Source of the DNA: Rotaria macrura
Lineage: Eukaryota > Rotifera > Eurotatoria > Philodinida > Philodinidae
Assembly (NCBI GenBank): GCA_900239685.1
Contig: OENT01000348.1
Span: 1-64,000 of the forward strand
DNA: 64,000 nt
Direction: 5' to 3'
Shown one piece after another: positions 52,527-64,000 of this stretch; position 1 is the first letter of the stretch, and every line of letters starts with the position of its first letter. A model generated the notes under the pieces. That model saw nothing but the letters and a program-made list of their open reading frames with translations, was not told the DNA's origin and ran no database searches. Both the position numbers and the translations under genes were made by a program.

Positions 52527-52541
52527 CTCTTATTCTTGCAG
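52527..52541 (+). promoter_or_regulatory. Acceptor-like site upstream of MVP copy A start
   Basis: A pyrimidine-rich tract ending TTGCAG at 52541, 36 bp before the ATG. Because it precedes the start codon it would either end a 5' UTR intron or accept a spliced leader. Comparable sites lie 24-39 bp upstream of ACE copy 1, the Dab-like gene and the 45139 gene. Confidence 0.4.
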
Positions 52542-52576
52542 ATTTGTCTTTTTTGATAGCAAAAAACATAAGAAAT

Positions 52577-55500
52577 ATGACCGATTCAAAAACCACCGGT
52601 GGTAAGATAGGTCATTGACTGCAACTTTTTATCCTTCGATCTTTTTATTTAGTATACCGAATTCATCCATTCTATTATTTACATGTGCTCGATCAAAATG
52701 CAAATGTGACTCGACTTGAAGTAGGTCCAAAAACTTTTGTTAAACAAGATCATGAAAAAGTGATACTTGGACCTGAGCGCATGTTAATTATTCCGTATGT
52801 TTTATTTCTTTTCTTTTTTTTTAAATGAACGTTCTCTCTATATCTAATATATTTTTAGTCCACGCCATTATGTTGTTATTGACAATCCAGCAGTACGAGA
52901 TAAGGATGGCAAAGTTGTTATAGATGCAAATGGTCAAGTCAAATTACTTCACTCAGATGTAGATATTCGTTTCGCACAAGAACCATTTCCTCTTTATCCA
53001 GGAGAAACTCTTAAACAAGCCGTAACACCATTGAAAGTTATTGAACCGAATTGTGCTCTACGTCTTCGTGCCGTTCTTGATTTTGTTAATGAGCAAGGTG
53101 AACAAGTTCGAGCTGGAGATGAATTTCTTTTCCAGGGACCTGGTAGGAAATAATCAATGTTCAATAAATGACTTTTGAAAAATTTTCATTTTTATTTTTC
53201 TCAAATAGGAACATACTTTCCACGTAAGGAAGTTGGTGTTGAAGAACAAATTAAAGCCGTTATTCTTAAGCCTAATGAAGCTGTTCGTCTACGAGCTAAA
53301 AAGGAGATGGTAGATCGAGATGGTATCGAACGAGAAACAGGTGAAGAGTGGTTAAATCGAACTGTTGGCTCGTATTTGCCATTGGCCTATGAGGAAGTCG
53401 TGTCGACTGTCAAGGCTTATGTTCTTACTGATAAAGTATGAAATTTCTCAAAAATGCTTCACTTCTAGTTTTGTTTTTCTGTTTATAGCAAGCTCTTCAT
53501 CTTCGTGCTCTCGGTACGTTTACCGATGCATTTAGAAATAAACGTCTTCATGGAGAAGAATGGTTAGTGTACGCACGGGATGATGTAGCATATATTCCTG
53601 ATGTATATGAAGAAGTAGGTTTCACTCTATTCGATTTTTATTCTAATCTAAATTATTAATAACGTGAATAATACAGGTTGTTGGTATTGTATCAGTAACT
53701 GTGTTGAATTCTCGTCAATACTGTGTTATACTTGATGCGGTTGGTACTGACGGTAAACCTCAATTAGGAAAGAAAAAACTTGTTAAGGTATGTATGAATT
53801 AGATAATGTGAAAAAAGAAACAAATACTTTTATTTTACTTTTTGTAAAGGGTGAGAAAACATTCTTTCTTCAACCTGGTGAAAGATTAGCAAACGGTATA
53901 CAAAATGTGTATGTTCTCGAAGAAGACGAAGGTCTTATACTTCGCTGTACCGAAACATTTCAAGAAGATGGAGTATGCTATTTGATTTCATTTGTGACAA
54001 TAAGTGAGAAATTTTATTTTAATTTCTTCATCACATAGAAAGTTACACGTAATCCCGGTGATCGTTGGATGGTTCGTGGTCCGAAAGATTATATACCAGC
54101 TGTTGAAGCTGAAGTTGTTCTTCGACGCAAAGCTATTCCATTAGATGTTAATGAAGGAATTTATGTACGCGATGTGAAAACTGGTAAAATTCGTTCTGTG
54201 ATTGGTAGTACATATTTACTTACGGAAAATGAAGAACTTTGGGAAAAAGAATTACCGGCACAAGTTGAACAGTTAATCGTTTTAGATGCTCGATATTTTG
54301 AAGATAAAACCAGCACATCATATGCTATTCCACCACGGGATAAATCAAAGGTTGTCACGTATCGTGTACCACATAATGCTGCCGTTCAAATTTATGACTT
54401 CAAATCTAAAAAAGCACGTATTGTTTTCGGTCCTGAGCTTGTCATACTTGGACCTGATGAACAATTTACGATTCTTAATCTATCTGGTGAAAAACCTAAA
54501 GTACCAAATAAAATTCGAGCAATATGTCTTTTATTGGGACCGGAGTTTTCAAGTGATATTGTAACTATTGAATCAAGTGATCATGCTCGTTTGTCACTTA
54601 GACTTTCGTACAATTGGCATTTTGAAGTACGAAAATTTTCATTTTGAATTATTATAGACACATGGTTGATTGTGTTTTTTCTTCATAGATCAGTGACCAA
54701 AATGATAACAAAGAAGTTGCTAAACTTTTTTCTGTACCTGATTTTATTGGAGATTTTTGCAAAGCTATCGCAGCGAAAATTCGTGGTGCTGTTGCTGGTA
54801 TTTCATTTGATGACTTTCATAAGAATTCAGCGAAAATTATTCGTGCATCTGTATTTGGTCTCGATGAAAATAAACGAATTAATAAGCGTCTTTTATTTCC
54901 ACAAAATAATTTGGTTTTAACCTCCATCGATATTCAAAGTGTCGAACCCGTTGATCAGCGAACACGTGATGCACTTCAGAAGAGTGTACAACTAGCTATT
55001 GAAGTAAGAGACTTTTTACATTAAGTACATCCAAAAGATTGGAAGGGGTGTGGACAAGATAGAAACAAACATGTGTATGATTTACTTAGTCTCGAACGAT
55101 TCCAGTATTTATGATAAATTGAAATTAAAAAAGACTTTAGAACTGTCCAGTATGGTAGCAGCTTGTAACGATGCTATCTAATTGGGACGATGCAATTACA
55201 ATGTTCCTCACATTGTTTTCTTTTATCTGATTAGATTCCAACGTTTAATGACTCTGAAACAAATAAGATGTGTTGATGATCTGCCTATTCCAGTAAATTT
55301 ATGAGAAAATCCAATTTGATACGAAACCGGCCTATTGAGCACTTTTTCGGTTGCGAAAACTTTTCTTCTGCATTGTGAAGATTTATGTCTATATCTACTC
55401 TTCGTGTAGAAGACGATTAGAAAACATTGATGAAACATGTAAGATAGGAATTAGAATTATTTTTCATGGGTGTAACAGGCATTGCATGACAACATATCTC

Positions 55501-58013
55501 TTTATTATTATAGATATTATTGATAGTTTAATTAGAAAATCAAAGTTCATAGAGGGATGAGCATCGTATTTATCTCTCGTGCTTACCTTATATTGATTGA
55601 CATCGATAGAGATTCAAATACATTAGTATTGACATGAATGCAAGGATGCTGGATAAGAATTCATAAACAGAAAACCATACAGTAATCAAGATCCTGATTT
55701 AATAAAGCAAGCAATTCCATAACGTGAAGCATTTTAATACATAAGAGGTTGCACGAATATATATATATATATATGCTTTTGTTTCTTACTGCATGAATCG
55801 TTATTAAACTTGAAAAGAATATTCTATTTAAATCGAATTTATGACTAGTGACCAAGTTTGTTCTTGTCAAGTTATCAAAATCTATTATTTCTTCAAAATA
55901 ATGACACTGTAATAGTGAAAACAAATTCCGTTGGATTCCTTCGACATTGAAGAAGTTAGTTCAGTGAATAAATTAATTTGAAAAATGAATAGCTCAAAAA
56001 AATGACAAGGTGATACTGTCGTTTTTGTTGTGAATGAACTATGCTGAAAGCAACGCAATACTGTATTCTGAAGTCCGTAGTAAAAAAAAGAAGATATTGA
56101 ATGATTATGATCCACTAGGACAGAAGTAAGTTTTTGTACGTTGAAAGATTTCATTGAAACTGGATTCAATAGGAGAACATTTTTTCTAATTTCCCATAAA
56201 TTACATCGATCATTTTCTTCATCATGTTAAAAGAAGATACGGTATTTTTCTAAGTGATTTGCGTGTGTCGAAGGGCTGTCTTTTATCTTACTCGAATGGC
56301 AATATGTATTTTTTAAATGGAATCCAGACAATCCATCTTGGAAACTGATACCTTGTAGGGATCAGTTGAAAGGATAGATTTCTTGGATGAAGAACCAGTG
56401 ATAATCACACTTGAACAAGTTTATATTATTCAAGAAATGATGGCACAAAATTAATTAACTTTTCACTAATGATATTGCCGATTTTTACGTGCTAGGACTA
56501 AAAAAAGCAATACTTATTCTAGATGTTCTCGAGGAGTTTCTGCATCTAAATCAGCTAACTGATGGTGCTATTTCTTTCAGTAGTGATTTTTTCTAATCAT
56601 CATAATAGAAATAATTCTACTGAATTCTTGTACGAGAAAGTCTGCTACTCGACTCGGTTGATCGAACGTATTACAGTAGCTAGCAAGTCTTGTGGCAACA
56701 CTCTCAGAAAAAGAAAGAATTCCTTTACCTTACAGCTATCTAAGAGTAGTCAACTTAAACCAATGGTAAATTTAATAGTTCAATATATTCTCTAAGAATA
56801 GAAGTTGAACGACTGTAGATCTCTTACAGTCGACTACTAGAGCTTTGAATACATTTTGATTAACCATGCAGACAAAAATATACCTCAGTTTTAGTGAGCA
56901 TAGGAAGGAGCGTTCGATGGAAATAGAAACAGTCGTTGTTGATTCACTTCAGATGACAACATGACTAATAAGAACGACGAGTTTGATCACAATAACTATA
57001 GGTGAATAGCTGGCGAACAATATAGTTACTTGGTAATGATAGTCATGCTCGTCAAGGGAGTAAAGATGAGGAGAAAAGGGTATAACATGTGGTATTGAAA
57101 AGAACAGTATTGTCTGGACATTCTTCGTGTATGATTCCCCGAAAAAATCAGGAGATCTATTTTGGATCTAATTTGTTGTAAATGAATCTTTTAGATTACA
57201 ACGAATTCTCAAGAAGCTCAAGCTAAGTAAGAATAATTGAATTGCATTAGTTTAATATAAATATCATATATAAAAAATCTTTTAGACATTTGGCATCACG
57301 AACAGAACAAGAAGCGAAAGGTCATTTAGAACGACAGAAGATTACTGATGAATCCGAAGGTAAAAACTGTCTATGACAGATACAGTATAGCCTATAGTTT
57401 TGTTTCTTTCGTATACAGCTGAAAAAGAGCGTCGACATTTGCTACAGCTTCAAGCTGAATCATCTGCTGTTGAATCAACTGGGCAATCTCGTGCCGAGGC
57501 TCAATCGCATGCTGAGGCTGCTAAAATCGAGGGTGAAGCTGCTGTTACGCAAGGTATGTCATATTCTTTGTCATTCTGTGTGGCATCGACATGTTGTCAT
57601 TCTAGCTCGACTTCGTGCTGAAGCAGCAAAGATCGAAGCCGATAACGAACTTGAACGTTTAACACAAGCACGTGAACTTGAATTGTCTTATTCGAAGAAA
57701 ACAGCGGATCTAGAAATCGATAAAGTCAAACGATTAGCTGAAATTGAAATTAATGAGTTTAAACAACATGTCGCAGCTATTGGATCAGAAACAATTAAAG
57801 CTATTGCTACAAGTGGACCAGATAATCAAGTAAGTTTTGTAGTTTTCATTCGTTGATGTATTATGAATTAAAACTGTAATGTTTGTGTACGTTTAGGTTA
57901 AACTTCTTCAAGCACTTGGTATTAAATCAACATTGATTACAGATGGGCGTAGTCCAATCAATCTTTTTAACACAGCTACTGATTTAATTGGATCTAACAG
58001 GGTGCAACACTAA
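52577..58013 (+). CDS. MVP: Major vault protein, copy A
   Basis: 840-aa major vault protein, the subunit that builds the barrel-shaped cytoplasmic vault particle. Fourteen exons: 52577-52601, 52653-52794, 52859-53142, 53209-53435, 53489-53614, 53677-53787, 53850-53972, 54039-54626, 54689-55003, 57195-57226, 57286-57359, 57419-57553, 57606-57829 and 57897-58013. The tandem MVP repeats run from [20 protein letters not shown] to about residue 440 ([44 protein letters not shown]). The shoulder domain follows ([42 protein letters not shown]). The Ala/Glu-rich cap helix starts at [13 protein letters not shown], and the cap-ring end has [17 protein letters not shown] and SPINLFNTA. Intron 9 (2191 bp) is exceptional. 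AATAAA follows the stop at 58032-58037. Length and blocks look intact. Confidence 0.95.
55757..55774. repeat. AT dinucleotide microsatellite
   Basis: Nine AT units inside the long intron 9 of MVP copy A. Similar short TA runs lie at about 14751-14767 and 19754-19771. Confidence 0.85.
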
Positions 58014-59573
58014 AGAAGCACTCGTTGATAAAATAAATTCAAACAATATTGACTAGAGTGCAGTCAGATCTTTGAGACAACTGAACATTCTTTTATCACA
58101 TTGATTTCTTTATATGTATTCGTGTAACCTATAGAAACCATTTTTCCGACATTTTTAATAATAATAAAATTTCATAAGGATTAGTATTCTTGAAAAAGTA
58201 CAAAATGCTAAATATGATGGACTCCTGGAGTTAAGAGCTATACATACAGGTATTTTTCTATGTCAAGGTCAAAATATTCGACGTTACATTTTTTTGCGAG
58301 AACGTAACAGTATTAAAAAAAATACCTTTCGAAAGGTAAAATTAAACATAAACTATATTTTGTATGTATCCAACGGCAACAACAACAGCAACGGAATCAT
58401 TACCTTGAATTCAACAAAATATAATTGAACTATTCTAATAGAAGTATAAAAAGAATATCGAAATTTTGTTGACGAAGTTTTATGATCAATGCTCAAGCGT
58501 TAGAATCATATCGTCAAAAAAAAAATATCATGGACTGTGCATGTGTTATTCTGTATTTTTAAATTATATTTATCAAATATAACGAATAGAACTTGGATAA
58601 GAATATAATCCATGTATCTTTTATTCAAATCGTTTGTATGAATGTGTAGCATCAAGTTCATGTTTCGAGAGATTATATAATTTCGAGGCAAACCAAACAA
58701 CTTTTTTTCAAATCGATTGCTTACGATTTGGGTTAAATATTTGTCAGGTTTTTAGTCAATTCAATTATTAATCATATTAATGAAAAACTAGCTCGAGCGA
58801 GACAACAGAAAAATCAACTATAATTCTCAACAATTATTCAGAATATACATATGATAAAAATGCACTAAAGAGCAATCTTTCTATGTATCTAAGTTAAGAC
58901 TAACTATATGAGTTTTAACAAGAACATAATAGAAAACCTTAAGAAAAAAACTTCCAAGACTATCACCTACATAAAAAAAGAAGAAATTGCTCCAATCATC
59001 TCTAATTGAAATTACAAAGAAATTAGCTTTAGGAAAAAATTTATTAGTAAACTTTCTTCTTTGGGTTAACAAAAATATTATTCATTAGGCTATTTCATTC
59101 CCACCTTGAAACAGTCTCTCACAAATACAAGCAATAACTAGAGCAATTATGATCGATGATAATCAAAGGGACCTTGAAGGTAATATTTGATGAATATAAT
59201 TATTTATAGAATAAATCGTTGTTAGTATCAAATTATCGAAAACTACCTTGCTAGCATTTATCGATGAAATCTTCTGCGTTTTCATTCATTTTAGTGGATT
59301 CATTGTCAAGAAATTCTTTCGAGTCAACTATTAATCTATGAATATTGTTAAAGAATCGATACTTAAGTTTAGAAAAGAAAGAAAATTGTGATTCATATGA
59401 AACTATTTGTTATATTTATTATTCTTACACAAGTGTTTCAAAAAGAAATCAAACTAAGTTTATATAAAATCTCATAAACGCACAAAGATAAAAGAGAAGC
59501 AGAATTTTAGAATGTTCCATCTATTTATTTATGTTCTACGACACGATAATTATTCGAGAGCAGTCGTTGATAA
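58014..59573. other. Convergent intergenic region between the two MVP genes
   Basis: About 1.56 kb shared by the 3' ends of the two vault genes. It has AATAAA signals for copy A (58032-58037 and 58163-58168) and AT-rich sequence throughout. The small open frames here resemble nothing known. I looked for a vault RNA or tRNA-like gene (B-box GGTTCGANNC style) and saw none, although a Pol III gene could be missed by eye. Confidence 0.55.
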
Positions 59574-62500
59574 TTATGAGTTTCTATTCGTATTTCCAGT
59601 CAAACCACCTAGAAGTCCTTGTCCGAATCCCATAAGATTAATTGGTGTACGACCATCAGTGACTAGCATTGATTGAAGACCAAGTGCTTGTAAAAGTTTA
59701 ACTTGTGTATCTGGACCAGAAGTAGCAATAGCTTGTATTGTTGATGCACCAATTGATTCAACTTGTAATTTGAATTTGTCGGTTTCAATTCTTGACATTT
59801 CAGCTTTTTTACTTATTTCTAATTCATTTTGTTCACGTATAAAATTGATTTCGGCTTCGCGTGCTGATTTCAATCGTTCTAATTCAGCTTCAGCTTCAAT
59901 TTTTGAAGCTTCAGCTTTAAGACGAGCTAATTAAAGTGAAATAAAGAAAAACAAGAGAACAATCGTTATGAATTCGACTTCATCATCAACAACAAAATAT
60001 TATTCATTACCTTGCTCAACACCTGCTTCTCCTTCGATTCGAGCCGATTCAGCACGACTTGCTGCTTCAGCTTTAGCTTGACCAGTTGCTTCAACAGCAG
60101 CTGATAAGGCTTGTAATTCAAGAAGTTGTTTTCGAACTTCTTCAGCTTCAGCTTCATCTTTAATACGTTGTCGTTCTAATAAACCTTTTGCTTCTTGTTC
60201 GCGACGTGAGGCTTCATGTTTAGCGGCAGCCTCTTGTGAATTTGTTGTTATCTAAACGGAATTTCAGTTTTGCTCATATAATTCATGAACTCATGAATTA
60301 GCCAAGTTAATCTTACTTCAATAGCTAATTGCACACTCTTTTGAAGTGCATCACGTGTTCGTTGATCAACAGGTTCAACACTTTGAATATCGATAGATGT
60401 GATAACGAGATTATTTTGTGGAAAAACAAATTCTTCCCGTACGCGTTGATTAGCATCGAGACCAAAGACAGATGCACGAATAATTTGAGCTGAATTTTTA
60501 TGAAAATCATCAAATTGAGTACCAGCCACAGCACCACGAACACGTGATGCAATGGCTTTAGATGCATCACCAATAAAGTCCGGTACTGAGAAAAGTTTTG
60601 ACGCTTCTTTTTCATCAGTAATATCAGAAACTTGAAAATGCCAATTATATGAAAGTTGAAGTGATAGACGTGCATGATCAGCCGTTTCAATAACGATAAC
60701 ATCGGTAAAGAAATCAGGACCAAGAAGTAAACAAATGGTTTGAGTTTGATTGGCTTTCTTGGGTACACCGCCACTTAACGAAAGTAATGTAAAATGCTCC
60801 TCGGGGCCAAGCATAACAAGTTCAGGACCAAAAACAATGCGTGCTTTTTTAGCTTTATAATCATAAATTTGTACAGCGGCATTGTGTGATACACGATAAG
60901 TAATTAATTTTGATTGTTCACGTTTCTTTTCACTTGATCTTGAGCTTGCCAATTGAACCGTAGTTCCTTGTTGAGATTTTTCCGATCCTTTACCCACTGT
61001 TGGAACATTTCGTTCGGCTAATGCATCACGTGTAAGTAAGTCTTCAATTTGTTTAGGTAGGTCTTTATTCCATAGCTCTTCATCTTGTGTTAACATATAA
61101 GTTTCACCAATAACGGCTCGTACGCGACCCGTCTTTACATCTCGAACATAGATACCTTCATTTTCATCTAAAGCCATCGCTTTTCGAAGTGTAACAATTT
61201 CAACTTGTGTCGGAGGAATATATTCACTAAATAAAAACTTTTTTGTATATTTTTCAAAATAAAACAAATTGATTTCTTACCATGGGCCACGAATCATCCA
61301 TCGATCACCGGGATTTCGATTTTTACCTGCCTGTTCATCAGTAAATTCTTCAATACATTTAAGAATGACGCCTTCATCTTCTCCTAATATATAAACATCT
61401 TGAATACCATTTTCTAGTTTTTCGCCCGGTTGGAGAAAGAATGATTTTTCACCAACAAGAAGTTTCTAGAAAAGAAAATGTATAAAATTTCATACATACG
61501 ACAAGGAACTTTGAGAGATAGTACTGGTAACAACTTTCGGTAAGTTTTTTATGATTTAATTATCAACGAAGGTTTAATGAAATTCTCTTAAGATTTCATA
61601 ACACGAGGAATCATTCTACCCATGCATTGACTAGTATTTCATCTCGTCCCTATATAGATTGTAGGCTTATCATAGAGTTGGACCATCAAAATTTTCAATA
61701 CTGCGAATGATTGTGAGAAAAAATATTGATGTTACAATGTACTCTAGTAGCATTATAATGTTTCTTTTTTATTTGATTAGAAAATCTCTAGCTTCTAATA
61801 TCAACCGTAACGTATCGATTTGCGCATCTATACTATAACGTTCGCCTTAGATCATAGATATTTACAGAAAAAACCTATCATGACAAACCTTTCTTCCTAA
61901 TTGTGGCTTTCCATCAGCAACTGGATCAAGAATAACACAATATTGACGTGAAGTAAGCGTAACGACATTGACTATTGCAACTAATTGTTCATAAACACTA
62001 AGAATATGCGTTTCTGTATCATTGAAAGTAACAAGCCATTCTTCGCCGTTCATACGTTGTTTATTAAAATCATCTGTAAAAGTTTTTAAAGCACGAAGAT
62101 GAAGTGCTTTTTTATCTGTTAGAACATGCGCAGTTTCAACCGATACAACTGTTTCCTAAAATGTGTCATTCATTATAAAAACAATATCCTAATAACAAAA
62201 CAATACAAATTTTATTTACATATGCAAGTGGTAGATAGGCACCGGTTTTTTTAACTAGCCATTCTTCACCAGTAACACGTCGTTGACCACTACGATCAAT
62301 GATTTCTTTTTTTGCACATAATCGAATAGCTTGATTCGAGCTAATAACCGTCGCCCGGATCTGTTCTTCGACACTAACTTCTTTACGTGGAATGTATGTA
62401 CCGGGTCCTTCAAATAGCCATTCGTCTCCCGCACGTCGTTGTTCTTTTGTTGTTTCATCTTCGAAATCTAGTACAGCTTTCAAGCGTAATGCAGAATTTG

Positions 62501-63002
62501 CTGGTACAACTTTGAGAGGTGTGACTGGCTGAAAAGCAAAGCCATCAACTAGATATTGAAAAACGAAAGAAAAATGATAGTACTTGACGAAGGACTTCGC
62601 CGGGATAAAGTGGAAACGGTGCTTGATCAGGTTGTGCAAGACGAATATCCAAATCAGCATGAATAAGTTTAGCTTGACCACTGTTATCATATTCAACTTC
62701 TCCAGCTGCATTACGTACGACCGGTGATTCAATAACACAATAATGACGGGATCTAAACATGATTACAAATATTATTATTATTTGTTTGTTCTATCAAATA
62801 AGAATATTACGTACGGTACTGTTATCATTTTTTCTGGTCCAACAGTAACTGTTTCATTGTCTTGTTTAATGAACGTTTTTGGACCAACTTCAAGTCGTGT
62901 TACATTTGTATTTTGATCCAAGACATGTATATAATGATACGGTGGTATACGATACAATGGACTCGATCCATTTTTACTGGCAGATGTAGTTGGCAGACTC
63001 AT
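59574..63002 (-). CDS. MVP: Major vault protein, copy B
   Basis: 873-aa second major vault protein, convergent with copy A. Exons on the minus strand are 63002-62815, 62752-62584, 62528-62220, 62155-61889, 61465-61281, 61226-60317, 60251-60011 and 59926-59574. Key blocks are [119 protein letters not shown], the Ala/Glu cap helix, and [15 protein letters not shown]. Compared with copy A it has a longer Ser/Lys/Gln-rich insert before the shoulder domain (about residues 405-435), a longer N-terminus and a Gly-rich tail. It reads closer to vertebrate MVP in many blocks. Six fewer introns, and only three exactly shared intron positions, point to an old duplication. Confidence 0.95.
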
Positions 63003-64000
63003 ATCTTATGTTAATAACGATCTAGATGAAGGTGTAAAAAATGAATGTCTACTTATAAAATAATGAAAAATAACGAAGATATGAACAAGATATTACCCAC
63101 GAGACGATGAAAGATATTTTTTCAAACGATTGTGCAAGTTTACCCCCAGAAGAAAAAGACCGAGAAATCAAAAATCTATGAATCTCTCTCTTGCTTTCTG
63201 TCATGTCAATGTAATTGCACAATATTGGGTGGTTTCTTTTCACATCGTTTTCATATTTTTCTCTATGTTGAGGACAGAATACAATCGTAGCCACGTAAAT
63301 ACTGGTGAATCATACTGATGAAAAACAATGCAAACTAACAATATACCCCCAATTATTCATTCTGATTTTGACCTAGAGAACTATTACAACGAAATATTAA
63401 AAAAGCTATTCATCGCGATCGTATAGTTTATTGACAAAATACACTTGATGGTCTTCATGCAAACGTACTTGTTTTTTCAATAATTAGGTCAAGCTGATTC
63501 CCAAAAAAAAGTGTTAATGTCCATTATGAACAATGTCTTATTACTAAAACAGTCCTGAGAAAAATGTTCAATGTCGAAATTGTCACAGAAAAAAAAAGTC
63601 CTCTATCGGAAACGCAATAGAAAAATATATTCGTTCGTCTGCAATATCCTTCAACTATTTCGTAAAATGAAAAACGATCATGTTATTAATTGAGCATATG
63701 CTTAGTTATTTGGGTCGAAGAGTTTGTCACTTGTATCCTATATGATCACAAGTAAATAATAATAAAAGTAAACAAAAACACATCTGAATCAAATCGTATT
63801 TCGTTTCAAACATCTCAATTGATTTCAAAAAAATAACTATGTCATCTAGCCGAGTCGTATTCGTGAATTTTGTACGGGGATGCCTACCCGCAGAGAAAAT
63901 GTTTGATTGAGTGAATAATATTTTCACCATTGTACTCTCTTCCAGGCATTTTTTTTCTGCAAGCGCAATGCCAAGTTACCATGAGAACCGCTCTTCTCTT
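63003..64000. other. Upstream flank of MVP copy B
   Basis: About 1 kb to the window edge with no supported gene. An acceptor-like TTCATCTAG lies about 22 bp upstream of the ATG on the minus strand. Short open frames at 63049-63318 overlap on both strands and have no recognisable features. Confidence 0.5.

Larger units (their letters stand above)
49004..52576. other. Intergenic region with repeat cluster
   Basis: About 3.6 kb without a supported gene. From about 50560 to 51741 it is littered with AAGATCTTA and CAGATTCTTG words in both orientations, forming inverted-repeat structures (see 51211-51741). The 51439-51807 open frame on the minus strand is made of this repeat and is not a gene. A strong acceptor-like tract (CTCTTATTCTTGCAG) ends at 52541, 36 bp upstream of the vault-protein ATG. 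Confidence 0.55.

Noticed and set aside
58014-59573. Possible vault RNA gene between the MVP genes
   Set aside because: No convincing Pol III A-box and B-box pair was seen, and vault RNA genes are not generally next to MVP.
1-64000. CRISPR arrays, bacterial operons or transferred bacterial genes
   Set aside because: No regularly spaced repeats were found, and every recognised gene is spliced or otherwise of animal type.

Overview
The window is AT-rich, intron-bearing animal DNA. The identifiable genes are metazoan: angiotensin-converting-enzyme-like M2 peptidases, a Disabled-type PTB adaptor, a class A GPCR, mitochondrial sulfite oxidase, an SLC35E2-like transporter and two major vault proteins. 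Several features suggest a bdelloid rotifer: mostly 50-85 bp introns mixed with a few kilobase-long ones, a large membrane protein with one ephrin-receptor-like Cys-rich module of a type I associate with expanded rotifer families, a decayed LDL-receptor class A fragment, and acceptor-like sites just upstream of several start codons. The rotifer assignment is inference, since no rRNA or mitochondrial marker is present.

Layout. 1-11235 (minus strand): two tandem ACE-like genes. The first is cut by the left edge and the second is complete (5 exons, 687 aa). About 7.2 kb of gene-poor DNA between them holds a relic of an LDLa-repeat gene. 12663-14468 (minus): a Disabled-like endocytic adaptor (5 exons, 485 aa) with a 45-bp coding tandem repeat. 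14469-19818: no gene, but a 220-bp hAT-like MITE with an 8-bp target duplication. 19819-21012 (minus): an intronless neuropeptide-type GPCR. 24483-34416 (minus): sulfite oxidase (6 exons, 546 aa). Its two giant introns each carry a terminal-inverted-repeat element: a mariner-like one with TA duplications and a 1.2-kb near-perfect foldback with a 6-bp duplication. 34620-37787 (plus): an SLC35E2-like transporter (4 exons, 351 aa), divergent from sulfite oxidase across 203 bp. 37788-45138: gene-poor. 45139-49003 (plus): the 901-aa Cys-rich multi-pass membrane protein (2 exons). 51211-51741: a pair of related snap-back repeats. 52577-58013 (plus, 14 exons, 840 aa) and 59574-63002 (minus, 8 exons, 873 aa): two diverged major vault protein genes, tail to tail.

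The genes do not form one pathway. The vault pair could build mixed vault shells, and the ACE pair is a local duplication with signs of gene conversion. All exon models were built by hand from splice consensus, reading phase and remembered family sequences. Every assembled complete coding sequence is a multiple of three with no internal stop.
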